Origin: Pseudomonas fluorescens Q2-87
GTDB taxonomy: Bacteria; Pseudomonadota; Gammaproteobacteria; Pseudomonadales; Pseudomonadaceae
Assembly (NCBI RefSeq): GCF_000281895.1
Contig: NZ_CM001558.1
Location: 4,406,556-4,470,555, forward strand
Direction of reading: 5' to 3'
DNA: 64,000 bases
Made by a program: the position numbers and the translations under genes. The notes below the pieces were generated by a model. It was not told the DNA's origin, did not search any database, and worked only from the letters and a program-made list of their open reading frames with translations. Of this stretch, positions 27,327 to 37,228 are shown piece by piece (within the stretch, counting starts at the first letter, position 1; every line of letters starts with the position of its first letter).

Positions 27327-28220
27327 ATGACTCCCCGTACCGCCCTCGGCGCCCTCCACATCGGCGCACTCATGTTTGGCCTGACCGGTGTGTTCGGCAA
27401 ACTTGCCGCCGCTTCGCCGGCGATCATCGTGTTCGGTCGCGCCGTATTCGCCGTGCTGGCCCTGGCGGTGTTTGCCCGGTTCGCCAGCAACACCCGCTGG
27501 CAGAAACTGCGGGCAGAGGACGGTCGACGCTTGTTACTGGGTGGGCTGTTGCTGACCGGGCATTGGGTGAGTTTTTTCATGGCGGTCAAAATCGCCGGGG
27601 TGGCCATCGCCACGTTGGGGTTCGCCAGTTTCCCCGCCTTTACGGTGCTGCTCGAGGGACTGATTTTCCGCGAGCGGATTCGCGCCAACGAAATCCTCCT
27701 GGTGGTGTTGGTGAGCATCGGCCTGGTGCTGGTGACGCCGGACTTCGACTTGGCCAGCGGCGCTACCACCGGCCTGTTGTGGGCCGTGGCCTCGGGCCTG
27801 CTGTTCTCGTTGCTGTCATTGACCAACCGCGCCGGCTCCGCTCACGTGCCCGCGGTGCAGGCTGCGCTGTGCCAGAACGTGGTGGTCGGGTTGTGCCTGC
27901 TGCCCATCGCCGCTCCGCAACTGAACGACGTGCGCCCTCTCGACTGGCTGTGGATCGCGTTGCTCGGCGTGTTCTGTACCGGCCTGGCCCACAGCCTGTT
28001 CGTCGCCAGCCTGGCGGTGATCAAGGCGCGCACCGCAGCCGTGGTCTTCGCCATGGAGCCGGTCTACGGCATCGCCATGGCCTGGCTGCTGTTCGATGAA
28101 AACCCGACGCTGCGCATGTTGGTGGGCGGCGCCGTGATCATCCTGGCAATCATCGTGTCGAGCCAACTGGGTGGCGGCTCGAAAAAAACCAGCGCGGGCG
28201 CCGAAGCCGCCTCTCACTGA
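27327..28220 (+). CDS. EamA/DMT-superfamily transporter
   Basis: A 297-residue inner-membrane protein with about ten hydrophobic segments arranged as two EamA repeats (IGALMFGLTGVFGKLAAASPAIIVFGRA in the first; VQAALCQNVVVGLCLL and RTAAVVFAMEPVYGIAMAWLLFDENP in the second). Members export amino acids or small metabolites; this one gives no substrate clue. The start at ATG 27327 follows AAAGGATCGCA. The frame is open upstream to 27195 across a REP element, which is not coding. Its last 7 nt overlap the end of the convergent SelW-like gene. Confidence 0.88.
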   Translation: MTPRTALGALHIGALMFGLTGVFGKLAAASPAIIVFGRAVFAVLALAVFARFASNTRWQKLRAEDGRRLLLGGLLLTGHWVSFFMAVKIAGVAIATLGFASFPAFTVLLEGLIFRERIRANEILLVVLVSIGLVLVTPDFDLASGATTGLLWAVASGLLFSLLSLTNRAGSAHVPAVQAALCQNVVVGLCLLPIAAPQLNDVRPLDWLWIALLGVFCTGLAHSLFVASLAVIKARTAAVVFAMEPVYGIAMAWLLFDENPTLRMLVGGAVIILAIIVSSQLGGGSKKTSAGAEAASH

Positions 28221-28501
28221 ACCCGGTCGTTGTGGCCCAGGTCCCGCTCCGGGTCGATCTGGTCGCGAACCCGTTGCTTGAGCACCTTCGCCTCGGGAAA
28301 ACCACCATCGGCCTTGCGCTCCCAGATCTGCGTGTCGTCGCAGCTGATGTGGAATATCCCCCCGGTGCCCGGCACCAGGGACACTTTGCCCAAGTCGTCG
28401 CCGAAAGTGCTGAGCAGTTCCTGGGCCAGCCAGGCGGCGCGCAGCAACCATTGGCACTGGGTGCAATAGGTAATGACAACTTCCGGTTTGGGTTCGGCCA
28501 T
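28214..28501 (-). CDS. Rdx/SelT-SelW-SelH family thioredoxin-like protein (Cys form)
   Basis: A 95-residue protein of the Rdx family. VVITYCTQCQWLLRAAWLAQELL contains the CxxC redox motif (C13-C16) where eukaryotic selenoprotein W has Cys-x-x-Sec. GGIFHISCDDTQIWERKADGGFPEAKVLKQRVRDQ is the conserved second half with the GFPE motif. Redox role is assumed from the fold; the partner is unknown. AGGAG lies about 10 nt before the ATG. It is divergent from the patatin gene and convergent with the EamA gene. Confidence 0.9.
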   Translation of the reverse strand: MAEPKPEVVITYCTQCQWLLRAAWLAQELLSTFGDDLGKVSLVPGTGGIFHISCDDTQIWERKADGGFPEAKVLKQRVRDQIDPERDLGHNDRVQ

Positions 28502-28571
28502 TGCAACGGACTCCTGAGTTCAAAGGCGTCGTTATAATACCCGCCTTTGACCGACCGACCCGAGATTGACG

Positions 28572-30761
28572 ATGCGCCGCCTGCTGCCTTGCCTGCTTCT
28601 GTTGCTGTTGCCCCTGTTCGCCCAGGCCGTCGACGCGCCACGCATGAAGGTTGGCCTGGTGTTGTCCGGTGGTGCGGCCCGAGGCCTGGCCCACATCGGG
28701 GTGCTCAAGGCCCTGGAGGAGCAAGGCATCAAGATCGATGCCATTGCCGGTACCAGTATGGGCGCGGTGATCGGCGGGCTGTACGCCTCCGGCTACAAGA
28801 TCGATGAGCTGGAAAAGCTCGCCTTGGGCATCGACTGGCAACAAGCGTTGTCCGACGCTCCGCCGCGCAAGGACGTGCCATTCCGGCGCAAGCAAGACGA
28901 CCGGGATTTTCTGGTAAAGCAGAAATTGAGCTTTCGCGATGATGGCAGTCTCGGCCTGCCCTTGGGCGTGATCCAGGGGCAGAACCTGGCCCTGCTGCTC
29001 GAAAGCCTGCTGGCCCACGCCAGCGATACCCGCGACTTCGACAAATTGCCAATCCCTTTTCGCGCGGTAGCGACAGACATCGCCAGCGGCGAAAAAGTGG
29101 TGTTCCGCAAAGGCCACCTGCCCAAGGTGATTCGCGCCAGCATGTCGATCCCGGCGGTGTTCGCCCCGGTGGAACTGGACGGACGGCTGCTGGTGGACGG
29201 GGGCATGAGCGACAACATCCCGCTGGACGTGGCCCGGGAAATGGGCGTCGATGTGGCCATCGTGGTCGACATCGGCACGCCACTGCGCAACCGCAAGCAA
29301 CTGATCACAGTGGTGGACGTGCTGAACCAGTCGACCACCTTGATGACCCGGCGCAATTCGGAAGAACAACTGGCGACACTGAAAAAAGACGACGTACTGA
29401 TCCAGCCGGCCCTGGCGAGCTTCGGCTCAACCGACTTCGGCCGGGCCCGGGAAATGATCGACGCCGGTTACCGCGCCACACACATCCTCGATGCCCGCCT
29501 GGCCCGCCTGCGCCCCGCCGAGCCGCCCGACGCCGAATTGATGGCGGCACGCGCCCCGAGTGAGCGCACGCCGGTCATCACCGCGATTCGGGTGGAGAAC
29601 GACTCGAAAGTCGGCGACGACGTGATTCGCTACTACGTTCGCCAGAAGATCAGCGAGCCGCTGGACCTGGGTCGCTTGCAGACCGACATGGGCACGTTGT
29701 ACGGCCTGGATTACTTCGAGCAAGTGCAATACCGCGTGGTGCACAAGGGCGCGGATCAAACACTGGTGATCAGCGCGCGAGGCAAACGCACCGGTACGGA
29801 CTACCTGCGACTGGGCCTGAGCCTGTCGGACGACATGCGCGGCGACAGTGCCTTCAACCTGGGCGCAAGCTACCGGGTCAACGGTATCAATCGCCTGGGC
29901 GCCGAGTGGCTGACCCGCGCGCAGATCGGCGACAAGCAGGAGCTGTACAGCGAGTTCTACCAGCCATTGGATGTGGGTTCGCGCTACTTCATCGCCCCCT
30001 ACGGGCAATTCGAATCGCGCAACGTGGAGTCGATCCTGGACAACGACCCGGTGGCCCAATACCGGGTCGAGCGCTACGGTTTTGGCCTGAACGTGGGCCG
30101 TCAGATCGGCAACAGCGGCGAAATCCGCTTCGGTGTGGGCCAGGCTTGGGGCAAGGCCGACGTGCGCATTGGCGATCACGACCAGCCCAGCGAGAACTTC
30201 AATGAAGGTTTCTACGAGCTGAAATACTCGTTCGATTCCTTCGACAACGTGTATTTCCCCCATGAAGGCGAAGACATTGGCCTGACCTGGCGCCAGTACG
30301 AACCGGGGCTGGGCTCCGACCAGCGTTATCGCCAATGGGAATTCAAACTGGACAAGGCCCTGAGCAGTGGCCCGGATACCTTCATCCTCGGTGGGCGCTA
30401 CGGCCGGACCCTGGATACAGCCGAAGTGGTGACCTCAAGCTTCGTACTCGGAGGTGCACGGCAGTTGTCGGGGTTTCGTGAAGACGGGGTATCAGGGCAA
30501 AACATGAGCCTGATGCGCGCCGTGTATTACCGCCGGCTCACGCCCCGGGCCTACCTGCCGCTGGACTTCCCGCTGTACATCGGCGGTTCGCTGGAGCGTG
30601 GCCGGGCGTGGAACAACGACAACGACTTCGACAGCGGCTACATCAGTGCCGCCAGTGTTTTCCTGGGCTTTGACACGCCATTGGGGCCGCTGAATTTCAG
30701 CTATGGCTTCAATGACGATGACGAGCAGGCGGTCTACCTGAACCTGGGGCAAACGTTTTGA
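28572..30761 (+). CDS. Patatin-like phospholipase autotransporter (PlpD type, type Vd)
   Basis: A 729-residue secreted lipase. A signal peptide ends near residue 19 (LLLLLLPLFAQA). The patatin domain (about 25-320) has the oxyanion motif GGAARG at 33-38, the nucleophile motif GTSMG with Ser62, and the catalytic Asp209 in DGG. A POTRA-like domain (VITAIRVENDSKVGDDVIRYYV) and a 16-strand BamA/TpsB-like barrel (about 410-729) follow, ending in AVYLNLGQTF with terminal Phe. This is the architecture of PlpD of P. aeruginosa. The start is ATG 28572; a TTG 6 nt upstream is possible. Confidence 0.92.
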   Translation: MRRLLPCLLLLLLPLFAQAVDAPRMKVGLVLSGGAARGLAHIGVLKALEEQGIKIDAIAGTSMGAVIGGLYASGYKIDELEKLALGIDWQQALSDAPPRKDVPFRRKQDDRDFLVKQKLSFRDDGSLGLPLGVIQGQNLALLLESLLAHASDTRDFDKLPIPFRAVATDIASGEKVVFRKGHLPKVIRASMSIPAVFAPVELDGRLLVDGGMSDNIPLDVAREMGVDVAIVVDIGTPLRNRKQLITVVDVLNQSTTLMTRRNSEEQLATLKKDDVLIQPALASFGSTDFGRAREMIDAGYRATHILDARLARLRPAEPPDAELMAARAPSERTPVITAIRVENDSKVGDDVIRYYVRQKISEPLDLGRLQTDMGTLYGLDYFEQVQYRVVHKGADQTLVISARGKRTGTDYLRLGLSLSDDMRGDSAFNLGASYRVNGINRLGAEWLTRAQIGDKQELYSEFYQPLDVGSRYFIAPYGQFESRNVESILDNDPVAQYRVERYGFGLNVGRQIGNSGEIRFGVGQAWGKADVRIGDHDQPSENFNEGFYELKYSFDSFDNVYFPHEGEDIGLTWRQYEPGLGSDQRYRQWEFKLDKALSSGPDTFILGGRYGRTLDTAEVVTSSFVLGGARQLSGFREDGVSGQNMSLMRAVYYRRLTPRAYLPLDFPLYIGGSLERGRAWNNDNDFDSGYISAASVFLGFDTPLGPLNFSYGFNDDDEQAVYLNLGQTF

Positions 30762-30800
30762 TGGGCTGGGCGTTTGGCTGGAAATGATCGGAGACTGGCA

Positions 30801-30875
30801 GGCCGCCATCGCGAACGAGCTCGCTCCCACACGTTGTTCTAGCCCTTGGGAGCGAGCCTGCTCGCGATGAGGCCA
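30801..30875. repeat. REP doublet, GTGGGAGCGA family
   Basis: Inverted pair (cgcgaacgagctcgctccca and tgggagcgagcctgctcgcg) in the 141-nt gap between the convergent patatin and FimV-like genes. Confidence 0.85.
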
Positions 30876-30902
30876 GCAGACGCAACATCAAATCCAGGAA
30901 AC

Positions 30903-32900
30903 TCAGCGAATCCCTGCCAGCAACACCCGGGCAGTCTGCTTGAGCGGTTCGTCGCCCTCCTCAAGCAGTTCCTCAAGCAGCGCCACAGCGGTCTTCAGGT
31001 CGCCATCATCGATGCAGTTCTGTGCCTGCTCCAGTTTGACCGAAGGTTCCGGTGACTCGGGTTCAAGGGCCATGCCATCGAAGGTGACAGGCTCAAAGGG
31101 CAACGGCTCCAGCTGCAGCGACTGTTCCTCATCAGCGAACGCATCGAGGAAGTTATCGTCCAGCGACTCGGTTTCCAAGGGGGCTTCCCACTGCAGCTCG
31201 GGTTCGTCGAAGCTTGAGAGCGACAGGCTCTCGGAAACATCGACAACGGGCGGCGCCGCGTTTTTTTTCTCAATGGACGTATCCGGGTCATCAGCCAGGT
31301 CCCAGCTGGTTTCCATGGACAGCGCGTCCAGGTCGAGCTCGAACTCGTCGCTGGCGATCCGCTCAGGCTCAGGCTCAGCTGTCGGTGTCGGTGTCGGTGT
31401 CGGTGTCGAGGATTCTGGCGCCGTCACCACCGCAGCGGTGATCGGGGCGACCTTGGGGTAGCGTCCGCGAATGTCCGCCAGCGTTCCCGCATCGACGCCC
31501 TGGGCCAGCAAATGCTGTTCCTGCACCTGGAAGCCAATCACGTCGCCCTGCTTGCCCAGTACCTCCAGCAACTTCAGGCCCAGGTCGGTACGCTCCGGCT
31601 CCGCCAGCAATGCGGAGCGCAGCAACCCGGCGGCTTCGGTAAAACGACCGTAGGTCAGGTAGATCCCGACACCTTCCAGTACGTCGCCCAAGGGCGCATC
31701 ACCATTATTGAACGATGCGGCCGTCTCGTGCTGTTCCTTGCCGGAGGGCGACGCATAGGTATCGGCCGCCTCGTCCATCACCGGCTCGGGATGCAGGGAC
31801 ATCGGCTGCGAGTCGGCCTGCTGCTGCCGACGGCGAAGGAACAGCAACAGCGCGAGCCCCCCCAGCAAGCCCACCAGCCCGGCCATCCATAGCCAATCGA
31901 TGCCTTCCGGCTCCGTGGCCGGCTCTGCGACGGGCTGCGCGTTTTCTACCGCCGCTGGTGCAGCAGGCACCGCTTGCGGCTGCTCCGCTGTCACCGGGGC
32001 CGGCGCTGTTTCAGCCAGTCGGGCCTGTAGTTCATCGATGTGCTTGCGCTGACTGGCGATTTCCTCGTCCTGGGCCAGGAGCCGGGTTTGCAACTGGTCG
32101 ATGGTTTTCTGTTGCTGCTGGTTTTGCAGCACGCTGGCGGCCAATTGTTCGTTGGAAGCATCGGAAGCCGGGCTGGCAGCGGCTCCGGCAGCAGCCGTCG
32201 GCAACACCGCCGAATCGGGCAGCAGCAGGCGCTGGCCAATGGAGAGCCGGTCGCTGCCGGGGTTCAAGGCCTGGATGGCCTGCATCAACTCGTTGACCGA
32301 CGCGTTGCTGCCGGCATCGTGCAAGCGTTTGGCGATGACCCAGGGATTGTCTCCCTGCACAACCGTGTAGCGCTTGCCTTGTACCGCTGCTGGCGGCTTG
32401 CGGGCAGGTATCGCCTGGCTCGGCATTGAAGGCTGTGGGGCTGCGGAAGAATCCTCGCGGGCAGGCACGATGCCCGGCGCGCCCGGCGGATCGATCAACA
32501 CGGTGTATTCCCGCAGCACGCGGCCGTTGGGTTGACTGACCTGCACAAGGAAATTGAGGAATGGCTCCTCCACCGGTTTGCTGGACGTTACCTGGATGAA
32601 GCTGCGCTCGCCGCGCAATACCGGCGTGAAGCGCAGGCTATTGAGAAAAAACAGTCGCTCCACGCCCGCACGACTGAAATCGTCCGGGCTCGCCAGGCTG
32701 GCCGACAGATCACCCTCGCCGAGCCCGGCCACATCGAGCAGGGCGATTTCGGCGCGCAATGGCTGGTTCAGGGCGGAGTGGAGGGTGATCTCACCCAACC
32801 CAAGCGCAGCCGCCAGGGCCGGATATCCCAATATACCCACGACGACCGACACGTTGACCCAACGGCGCAACGTGGACTGCAGACTTCCAAGCATGGGCAT
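30903..32900 (-). CDS. FimV-like LysM/TPR inner-membrane protein
   Basis: A 665-residue FimV-family protein. After a signal peptide (about 1-32) comes the FimV N-terminal domain LGEITLHSALNQPLRAEIALLD. A LysM peptidoglycan-binding domain (about 175-225: YTVVQGDNPWVIAKRLHDAG) is followed by a coiled coil (QQQKTIDQLQTRLLAQDEEIASQRKHIDELQ) and one membrane helix (WLWMAGLVGLLGGLALLLFL). The cytoplasmic acidic region ends in a FimV C-terminal TPR-like motif (NCIDDGDLKTAVALLEELLEEG). Canonical fimV is larger (over 900 residues in P. aeruginosa) and lies near asd and truA, so this is probably a shorter paralogue. It contains a PTPTPTPT tract encoded by a hexanucleotide repeat. Confidence 0.85.
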   Translation of the reverse strand: MPMLGSLQSTLRRWVNVSVVVGILGYPALAAALGLGEITLHSALNQPLRAEIALLDVAGLGEGDLSASLASPDDFSRAGVERLFFLNSLRFTPVLRGERSFIQVTSSKPVEEPFLNFLVQVSQPNGRVLREYTVLIDPPGAPGIVPAREDSSAAPQPSMPSQAIPARKPPAAVQGKRYTVVQGDNPWVIAKRLHDAGSNASVNELMQAIQALNPGSDRLSIGQRLLLPDSAVLPTAAAGAAASPASDASNEQLAASVLQNQQQQKTIDQLQTRLLAQDEEIASQRKHIDELQARLAETAPAPVTAEQPQAVPAAPAAVENAQPVAEPATEPEGIDWLWMAGLVGLLGGLALLLFLRRRQQQADSQPMSLHPEPVMDEAADTYASPSGKEQHETAASFNNGDAPLGDVLEGVGIYLTYGRFTEAAGLLRSALLAEPERTDLGLKLLEVLGKQGDVIGFQVQEQHLLAQGVDAGTLADIRGRYPKVAPITAAVVTAPESSTPTPTPTPTAEPEPERIASDEFELDLDALSMETSWDLADDPDTSIEKKNAAPPVVDVSESLSLSSFDEPELQWEAPLETESLDDNFLDAFADEEQSLQLEPLPFEPVTFDGMALEPESPEPSVKLEQAQNCIDDGDLKTAVALLEELLEEGDEPLKQTARVLLAGIR
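31381..31408. repeat. Hexanucleotide repeat (gtcggt)n inside the FimV-like gene
   Basis: Four to five tandem gtcggt units encode a Pro-Thr tract in the cytoplasmic linker. The 6-bp unit keeps the reading frame when copies are gained or lost. Confidence 0.85.
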
Positions 32901-33006
32901 CCCTTTCGATTACCAGACTGAGCGAAACGCATCCGATACGAACGCTTAGTACTGGTTATAGTTCGCTAACCGCCGAATCTCAAAAGACGGAAGGCTGGGA
33001 TTTACC

Positions 33007-33453
33007 TCAGGATTTTTCCAGATTGGCCAGGATCGTGCCGTGGACCCGCATGCACACGCGCATGTCGGCCTCGTCGACGCCTTCGAATAACTCCCGGCGC
33101 AGTTGGGTGGCGATGGTTTCGATTTGTTCGATCAACGGCCTGGCCGGCGCACAGAGCACGATTTTCTTCGCCCGGCGATCCTCCGCCACTGCCTGGCGCT
33201 GCACCAACCCCTGGGTTTCCAGGCTGTCGAGCAAACGGGCCAGGGTCGGGCCTTCGACGGCAACACTCTGGGCCAGTTCGCGCTGGGTCGGCGCCTGTTC
33301 GAAACGGGCCAGGTGCAACAGCACCAGCCAGCGTGCCTGGGACAGCCCCAGCCCGGCCAGGCGACGATCCAGCTCGGCGCGCCAGCCACGAGACATTTGC
33401 GCCAGTTGCATGCCAAATCGGTGTTGATCGGTTAACGGCATATAAGAACTCAT
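33007..33453 (-). CDS. MarR/SlyA-family transcriptional regulator
   Basis: A 148-residue winged-helix repressor-type protein: GLSQARWLVLLHLARFEQAPTQRELAQSVAVEGPTLARLLDSLETQGLVQRQ is the recognition helix and wing region, and AVAEDRRAKKIVLCAPARPLIEQ completes the wing. It resembles SlyA-type members. A perfect 13-bp palindrome lies 20 nt upstream of the ATG and may be its own operator. No obvious target gene sits beside it; neighbours are the FimV-like gene and recQ. Confidence 0.9.
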   Translation of the reverse strand: MSSYMPLTDQHRFGMQLAQMSRGWRAELDRRLAGLGLSQARWLVLLHLARFEQAPTQRELAQSVAVEGPTLARLLDSLETQGLVQRQAVAEDRRAKKIVLCAPARPLIEQIETIATQLRRELFEGVDEADMRVCMRVHGTILANLEKS

Positions 33454-33473
33454 CAGATCGAAAATAGAGAAAA

Positions 33474-33486
33474 ACTAATTATTAGT
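33474..33486. promoter_or_regulatory. Palindromic operator candidate before the MarR gene
   Basis: ACTAAT-T-ATTAGT is a perfect palindrome of 13 bp, 20 nt upstream of the MarR-type start codon. MarR proteins bind such short AT-rich palindromes in their own promoters. Confidence 0.55.
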
Positions 33487-33560
33487 CAGCTAAGCATGAG
33501 CTTTGGATTCAGGCAAGGTTTCACCCCGTACTGAATCGTTAAAGGCGTCTAACTGATTGA

Positions 33561-35687
33561 TCAAACTTCAAATTCCGACTGCAACGCGGCGCGGACGCAG
33601 TACAGGACGCCTTCCGGAACCCGACCGACAAACAGCGCGGCAACGTCCGAGACCGGCGGCAACTCGCCTTCGCCATCCAGAAATGCATCCTGCACCTCGC
33701 CCATCAATTCCTCAGGCAGGTCCAGCGCTTGTTCCAGGGACAATTGCTGCTGGCCGATGGCCTCGGCCAGCATCGAATAGACGTTTTTCTCGGAACACTG
33801 CAATTGCCCGGCGATCTGCAGTGGCGTCATGCCGGCCCGAGCCAGCGTGATGAGCTCATGGCGTATGTCGGCCACAGCCTTGGGAGCCTCGGCCTCGCCG
33901 CCCAATACCTGGAGGAACGCCTCGCCATAGCGCTCCAGTTTGCGAGCACCCACGCCGCTGACCCGGGCCATGTCGGCCAGGGAAGCGGGTTGGCTGCGCA
34001 GCATCTCCAGCAGCGTCGAGTCAGGGAAAATGACGTAGGGCGGTACGCCATGCTCCTCGGCCAGTTTGCGCCGCAAGGCACGCAAGGCTTCCCATTGATC
34101 GCGCTCTTCGCCGCGCACCAGTTGGCTGGCCTGGCTCTTGCTGCTCTTGATTGCCGTGGCCGGCTTGAGATCACGACGCAGCTCAAGGGTGACTTCGCCC
34201 TTGAGCAAAGGCCGGCAGCTCGCGCTCAGGCGCAGGCCGCCGTAGCCTTCCAGGTCGATGTCGGCCAGACCGCGGGCCACCAGTTGTCGGAACAATGATC
34301 GCCATTCACTCTCGGTGCGGGCCTTGCCTACGCCGAACACTGAAAGGTGCTGGTGGCCAAAGCTGCGGACTTTCTCGTTGTCCTTGCCCAGCAATACATC
34401 CACCAAGTGCCCCACGCCATAGCGCTGGCCGGTGCGAAAAATAGCCGACAACGCCTGGCGGGCCGGTTCAGTGGCGTCCCAGGTTTCCACACCATCGACG
34501 CAGTTGTCGCAATGCCCGCAAGGCTGGGGCATGTCTTCATCGAAATAGGCGAGCAAGGTCTGGCGACGGCAACGGGTTTCTTCGCACAGCGAGAGCATGG
34601 CGTCGAGCTTGTGCTGCTCCAGGCGCTTATGGCGCTCGTCACCTTCGGAGTTCTGCAGCATTTGCTTGAGCATCACCACGTCTTGCAGGCCGTAGGCCAT
34701 CCAGGCGTCGGCGGGCAAGCCGTCACGGCCGGCTCGCCCGGTTTCCTGGTAATAGGCCTCAAGGGATTTTGGCAAATCCAGGTGCGCGACAAAGCGCACG
34801 TTGGGCTTGTCGATACCCATGCCGAACGCCACGGTGGCCACCATGATCAAGCCTTCCTCGTTGAGGAAGCGCTTCTGGTGATACGCCCGCAGGTCGTTGG
34901 GCAGGCCGGCGTGATATGGCAACGCTGGAAAACCCTGCTCGCAGAGGAATGCCGCCACTTCATCGACCTTTTTGCGCGACAGGCAATAGACAATGCCGGC
35001 ATCGCTGCGGCGTTCGGCCAGGAACGCTAGCAACTGCTTGCGTGGCTGCTCCTTGGGCACGATGCGGTAGAAAATATTGGGTCGGTCGAAACTGGACAGG
35101 AACCGCTCGGCGTCCTGCAGGTGCAGGCGCTCGACGATTTCTTCGCGGGTACGTTTGTCGGCGGTGGCGGTCAGGGCGATGCGCGGTACGTCGGGGAACA
35201 GTTCCGCCAGTTGCCCCAGTTGCAGGTATTCGCGGCGGAAATCGTGGCCCCACTGGGAGACGCAGTGGGCTTCGTCGATGGCGAAGAGGGCGATGTCCAG
35301 GCTTTGAAGGAACGCCAGCATGCGCGGTTGCACCAGGCGTTCCGGCGCCAGGTACAGCATCTTCACTTCACCGCGCTTGATTCGCGCCGCCAGGTCTCGC
35401 TGCTGCTCGGCACTGAGGGTGGAGTTCAGCGCGGCGGCGGCGACACCCAGTTCCTCGAGGGTCGCGACCTGGTCGTCCATCAGCGCGATCAGCGGCGAAA
35501 CCACCACCGCCAGGCCGTTGCGCAACAACGCCGGCACCTGGAAGCACAAGGACTTGCCGCCGCCGGTGGGCATCAGCACCAGGGCATCGCCACCGCTGGC
35601 TACGCGCTCAATAATGGCACCCTGGCGGCCACGGAAACTGTCGTAGCCGAAGATGTCCTTGAGGACGCGTTGAGCCTGTTCGAGCAT
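33561..35687 (-). CDS. recQ: ATP-dependent DNA helicase RecQ
   Basis: A 3'-5' DNA helicase of 708 residues acting in recombination and fork repair. Motif I (Walker A) is MPTGGGKS at 40-47; DEAH at 138-141 lies in [17 protein letters not shown]; the RecQ zinc site has [18 protein letters not shown] and CGHCDNC. The winged-helix region follows, then an HRDC domain near 530-600 ([20 protein letters not shown]) and a C-terminal extension. The start is ATG 35687 ([22 protein letters not shown]); the frame extends open to 36692, but this covers a REP element and the antisense of the YecA-family gene. Confidence 0.97.
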   Translation of the reverse strand: MLEQAQRVLKDIFGYDSFRGRQGAIIERVASGGDALVLMPTGGGKSLCFQVPALLRNGLAVVVSPLIALMDDQVATLEELGVAAAALNSTLSAEQQRDLAARIKRGEVKMLYLAPERLVQPRMLAFLQSLDIALFAIDEAHCVSQWGHDFRREYLQLGQLAELFPDVPRIALTATADKRTREEIVERLHLQDAERFLSSFDRPNIFYRIVPKEQPRKQLLAFLAERRSDAGIVYCLSRKKVDEVAAFLCEQGFPALPYHAGLPNDLRAYHQKRFLNEEGLIMVATVAFGMGIDKPNVRFVAHLDLPKSLEAYYQETGRAGRDGLPADAWMAYGLQDVVMLKQMLQNSEGDERHKRLEQHKLDAMLSLCEETRCRRQTLLAYFDEDMPQPCGHCDNCVDGVETWDATEPARQALSAIFRTGQRYGVGHLVDVLLGKDNEKVRSFGHQHLSVFGVGKARTESEWRSLFRQLVARGLADIDLEGYGGLRLSASCRPLLKGEVTLELRRDLKPATAIKSSKSQASQLVRGEERDQWEALRALRRKLAEEHGVPPYVIFPDSTLLEMLRSQPASLADMARVSGVGARKLERYGEAFLQVLGGEAEAPKAVADIRHELITLARAGMTPLQIAGQLQCSEKNVYSMLAEAIGQQQLSLEQALDLPEELMGEVQDAFLDGEGELPPVSDVAALFVGRVPEGVLYCVRAALQSEFEV

Positions 35688-36107
35688 AGAAACTCCAAAA
35701 ATCACCGAAACATCCCTGCAAGGCTGGTTCAGAATCACAAACGCTGCACCGGCAAATCGTAAGGGCGCGTTTCGAACCGGCGGGACGCCGCAGGGCATCA
35801 CAAAACGCGGCAGTATACCCGAGGCCTTCGCTGCAAAGGGCGCTGCTGACAAGAGGTGCGTGAGAGATGTGCTGGAGAGGCGCGAACCCCGTGGCGAGGG
35901 AGCTTGCTCCCGCTGGGTGGCGAAGCCGCCCCAAAAACAGGGCCGCTGCGCGCCCCAGCGGGAGCAAGCTCCCTCGCCACGGGGGGTACGCGCCTGGCGG
36001 GAGGCCAATCCGGTCCTTACCGGCAAGGCAAATACGCCGCGCGGCTGGCCTGGGCGCTCAAGAAGGCCTAGAATTCCCGCATTGTTTATTCCCCAAGGTA
36101 GCCCGTA
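35688..36107. other. Intergenic region recQ to YecA-family gene
   Basis: This 420-nt gap holds one REP doublet (35891-35980). I see no gene, RNA or convincing promoter motif in the rest; the frames that are open here are extensions of flanking frames. Confidence 0.6.
35891..35980. repeat. REP doublet, GTGGCGAGGG family
   Basis: Inverted pair starting gtggcgagggagcttgctcc with an inner dyad (ggtggcgaagccgcc and gggccgctgcgcgcccc), in the gap between recQ and the YecA-family gene. Confidence 0.9.
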
Positions 36108-36695
36108 ATGTCCTTCGCTGAGCAACTGACCCGCCTGCAAGTCTTCCTCGACGCCGATGAGCTGCACGAAGAGGCGCTGGACTACGTGGCCGCTCACGGC
36201 TACCTGACCGCCCTGTCGATCTGCTCCGAAGAGGTGCCGGATCGCGAGTGGATCGACGCGCTGTTCGCCGAAGAGCCGCACTACAGCGACGAAGCCCAGC
36301 GCGCCGAAATCGAAGCGACCCTGGTTGGCCTCAAGGCCCATATCGCCCGTCAATTGGCTTCCGACGAGGAATTCGAGTTGCCGTGCGAACTGGACCTGGG
36401 CGATGACCCGGACGATTCGGAACTGCGCGGCTGGTGCATCGGTTTCATGGAAGGCGTGTTCCTGCGCGAAGCCGCCTGGTTCGAAACCGCGGAAGAAGAA
36501 GTCAGCGAAATGCTGCTGCCGATCATGGTCGGTTCCGGCCTGTTCGACGAGCAACCGGAGTTTTCCGACATCGCCGCCGACGCCAACCTGATGGACGACA
36601 TGATCGTACAGATCCCGGAAGCCCTCACCGCCCTGTACCTGCTGTGCAACGCCCCGGACGAAAAACCGGCGATCCTCAAGCCACGTCACCACTGA
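36108..36695 (+). CDS. YecA/UPF0149-family protein
   Basis: A 195-residue acidic, mostly helical protein matching the YecA/YgfB (UPF0149) family: [40 protein letters not shown] and the closing [22 protein letters not shown]. The C-terminal SEC-C-type zinc motif found in some YecA proteins is absent. AAGG lies about 10 nt before the ATG. Biochemical role is not established. The YbaN-family gene follows after 8 nt and is probably cotranscribed. Confidence 0.85.
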   Translation: MSFAEQLTRLQVFLDADELHEEALDYVAAHGYLTALSICSEEVPDREWIDALFAEEPHYSDEAQRAEIEATLVGLKAHIARQLASDEEFELPCELDLGDDPDDSELRGWCIGFMEGVFLREAAWFETAEEEVSEMLLPIMVGSGLFDEQPEFSDIAADANLMDDMIVQIPEALTALYLLCNAPDEKPAILKPRHH

Positions 36696-36703
36696 GCGAC
36701 CGG

Positions 36704-37099
36704 GTGCCCGCGCCCCTCGGCAACCGCCCCCTGATCGTGCGTTACGCTCTGCTGGCCATCGGCTGGCTGAGCGTGGTGCTGGGGGTCATCGGTATCTTCG
36801 TTCCCGTACTGCCCACCACCCCTTTCCTGCTCCTGGCAGCGGCCTGCTTCGCCCGCAGCTCGCCGCGCTTCTACCAATGGCTGGTCGAACATCCCCGACT
36901 CGGCCCGTGGATCAGCGATTACCTCAGCGGCCATGGCATCCCGCTCAAAGGCAAGGTCTACGCCATCGGGCTGATGTGGGCGAGCATTCTCTTCTCTTGC
37001 TATCTGGTACCCCTGCCGTGGGCCCGAGGGTTCATGCTCACCAGCGCGGTGTTGGTGACGGTTTATATCCTCAGGCAGAAGACGTTGCGTCGGCCCTGA
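36704..37099 (+). CDS. YbaN-family (DUF454) small inner-membrane protein
   Basis: A 131-residue protein with the DUF454 core [65 protein letters not shown] and two C-terminal membrane segments. I chose the GTG at 36704, 8 nt after the YecA-family stop; a second GTG at 36737 is possible and no ATG precedes the first membrane segment. Function is unknown. A terminator hairpin follows at 37174-37214. Confidence 0.8.
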   Translation: MPAPLGNRPLIVRYALLAIGWLSVVLGVIGIFVPVLPTTPFLLLAAACFARSSPRFYQWLVEHPRLGPWISDYLSGHGIPLKGKVYAIGLMWASILFSCYLVPLPWARGFMLTSAVLVTVYILRQKTLRRP

Positions 37100-37173
37100 T
37101 TCCCACTGTGGCAAGGGCCTTCCTGCCTTCAGAAAGCGGCGGGCCTGCCCACAGACTTGTTTTCGCCAAACGA

Positions 37174-37214
37174 ACAAAACCCGCCACATCCAGACTGGAG
37201 ATGGCGGGTTTTGT
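37174..37214. terminator. Bidirectional terminator between YbaN-family gene and adhesin
   Basis: A 13-bp perfect stem (acaaaacccgcca at 37174-37186 with tggcgggttttgt at 37202-37214) has T-rich flanks on both strands. It lies between convergent genes and can end both transcripts. Confidence 0.85.
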
Positions 37215-37228
37215 CGTTTCAACTCACC

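Noticed and set aside
35688..36692. 335-codon extension of the recQ frame upstream
   Set aside because: It covers a REP element and the antisense of the YecA-family gene; RecQ homology begins at ATG 35687.
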